Shown here in pieces: positions 63,033 to 64,000 of a stretch of 64,000 nucleotides of DNA. A program made the position numbers and the translations under genes. Below the pieces are notes generated by a model. That model was given only the letters and a program-made list of their open reading frames with translations. It was not told the DNA's origin and did no database searches. The DNA lies in the NCBI GenBank assembly GCA_964019335.1, contig OZ025736.1, positions 124,001 through 188,000 on the forward strand, read 5' to 3'. The stretch comes from Diplonema japonicum (Eukaryota > Euglenozoa > Diplonemea > Diplonemida > Diplonemidae). How positions within the stretch are numbered: the stretch's first letter is position 1; each line of letters begins with the position of its first letter.

Positions 63033-64000
63033 TCACCTAACGGACTTGGTGGACGTTAAGGGACAGACCTTCACAGTGGCAGTGGTGGCAGGGGCGGGGG
63101 CAGAAACAGGGAGTCCTCTCCATGATATCCCGAAGCGTGGTGGTGAGGGGGGCTCGTAACCTATGTACGCGTCAACATCAGGTGCTTCGTACATATTATC
63201 GCAGGATTCATGTGCAGGATTGGGCACAGTGATTGGGGAGAAGTCATCCATGTTGATGGCAGTGTTCACAAAGGAAGGGGGTGCAAGATTTTCTTCTGCA
63301 TGGTTGATGGACTGGTCGGTGGTATCCGCATTCGCACTGCCAGCAGCCCATCTCGCGTCATCGTGAAGCAATTTGTTCCCACAGCAGAGTAGGTGCGCCA
63401 CAAAAGAGCCCTTCAAACCCTTGTAAATCCACACCTTTCTCTCATCGTACAAAAATATGACCAAATCAATCACAAATTTCAGCAAAATCAGATTCATTGA
63501 AACAATGGAAAGATTGCCTGCCCACAGAGCAGACCAGTGGTCCGTGGGGTGGTTCATTCCTATAGCTACCACAATAAAACATGCCATCACCAGCTCCACT
63601 GTTACAATAACTGTCTCGAACGCGTTCTCATACGGAGCTATGTACGGGCGGGAGATGACCAGGACAAGAAGGAATAACAAAAGTAAGCAACACACAATAA
63701 TACCCTTCACTCTGCATTGGTTATATGTCTCTGGCTCATATGCCTCTAGCATTCCCAGCGCAGCGGTGAATATAAGCTCTTTGAAAAGGAACTCCTTTGC
63801 GTGCCTTGCATAGCCGTCGTATACCAACCTGTGCAGCTCCTGCCACGATTCGTCAAGGAACCCGTCGTGCACCGTCCAGCGCTTCTTCCCCCAGAAGAAC
63901 CATCTCATCCAGCTTTGCTCTACAGTCACCTTCTCCACGCTTGTGTGGCCTTCCGCTGTGTGAGCCACCCAAAAAGCGTACACGGGAAGTCCTAATCCGA
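63033..64000 (-). CDS. C-terminal part of a multi-TM surface protein (5' end outside the window)
   Basis: The frame stays open to the right edge, so the start is missing. At least 321 residues are visible. Five hydrophobic segments are seen, including VCCLLLLFLLVLVISRPY followed by a polar turn, LVMACFIVVAIGM and ILLKFVIDLVIFLY, then a 120-residue cytoplasmic tail rich in Asp/Ser/Pro. The helix ending ...(I/A)SRPY/TARPY and the next helices are laid out as in the last helices of the EGF-repeat receptor at 48818-55264. This suggests a second member of that broad class of protist multi-TM proteins, though no long identity is visible. Confidence 0.7.
   Translation of the reverse strand, partial: GLGLPVYAFWVAHTAEGHTSVEKVTVEQSWMRWFFWGKKRWTVHDGFLDESWQELHRLVYDGYARHAKEFLFKELIFTAALGMLEAYEPETYNQCRVKGIIVCCLLLLFLLVLVISRPYIAPYENAFETVIVTVELVMACFIVVAIGMNHPTDHWSALWAGNLSIVSMNLILLKFVIDLVIFLYDERKVWIYKGLKGSFVAHLLCCGNKLLHDDARWAAGSANADTTDQSINHAEENLAPPSFVNTAINMDDFSPITVPNPAHESCDNMYEAPDVDAYIGYEPPSPPRFGISWRGLPVSAPAPATTATVKVCPLTSTKSVR

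Overview
The window is eukaryotic nuclear DNA from what looks like a free-living protist. Twenty-one convincing protein genes plus one gene cut by the right edge fill 8036-64000. All are on the minus strand, mostly separated by 75-500 bp. Eleven of the complete genes carry spliceosomal introns. I resolved 34 introns in all, 28-64 nt long, almost all starting GTATG and ending (A/C)CAG with no polypyrimidine tract. At least ten of the roughly fourteen starts I examined have the same kind of acceptor-like CACAG/AACAG 2-22 nt upstream of the ATG. One-directional dense packing plus an acceptor before each ATG suggests polycistronic transcription with spliced-leader trans-splicing, as in Euglenozoa (diplonemids, euglenids) or dinoflagellates. 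This is inference: I found no spliced-leader gene, and the species is not identified.

Layout, left to right. 1-8035 is a gene-poor zone of homopolymers holding a hairpin-forming repeat cluster (631-815), a possible ubiquitin-like gene (833-1173) and a decayed pogo/Tigger-like DNA transposon (2683-4360). 8036-13464 encodes a Trf4-type nucleotidyltransferase, a coiled-coil/IQ protein and a mitochondrial Xaa-Pro aminopeptidase. 13465-15615 holds a dead piggyBac-like element in one copy of a duplicated sequence. 15616-34891 carries an MFS transporter, a 1337-residue Cys-rich membrane protein, a NEK-type kinase, a divergent carotenoid-oxygenase homologue, a two-PDZ protein, a second MFS transporter, a degenerate small GTPase, a PPR protein, a sorting nexin, a small membrane protein and a UBX protein. 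35141-48740 carries a Sey1/atlastin-type GTPase, the ribosome-biogenesis protein IPI3/WDR18, a double-FtsX permease, Snu114 and a Prp31-like protein. 48818-64000 carries a 2.1-kilo-residue EGF-repeat multi-TM protein, eIF2B-epsilon, an eIF4G-like MIF4G+RRM protein and the C-terminal part of another multi-TM protein.

Functionally the set is mostly housekeeping: splicing (Snu114, Prp31-like), translation initiation (eIF2B-epsilon, eIF4G-like), 60S maturation (IPI3), ER shape and ERAD (Sey1, UBX), endosomal sorting (SNX) and organellar functions (Xaa-Pro peptidase, PPR). Large surface proteins and transporters make up the rest. Three enzyme-fold genes (Trf4-like, carotenoid oxygenase-like, Rab-like) have lost residues normally needed for activity. 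No operon-like novel system is evident. The most distinctive signals are the micro-intron/acceptor architecture, stop-free in-frame introns, the two transposon fossils and some unusual domain combinations.
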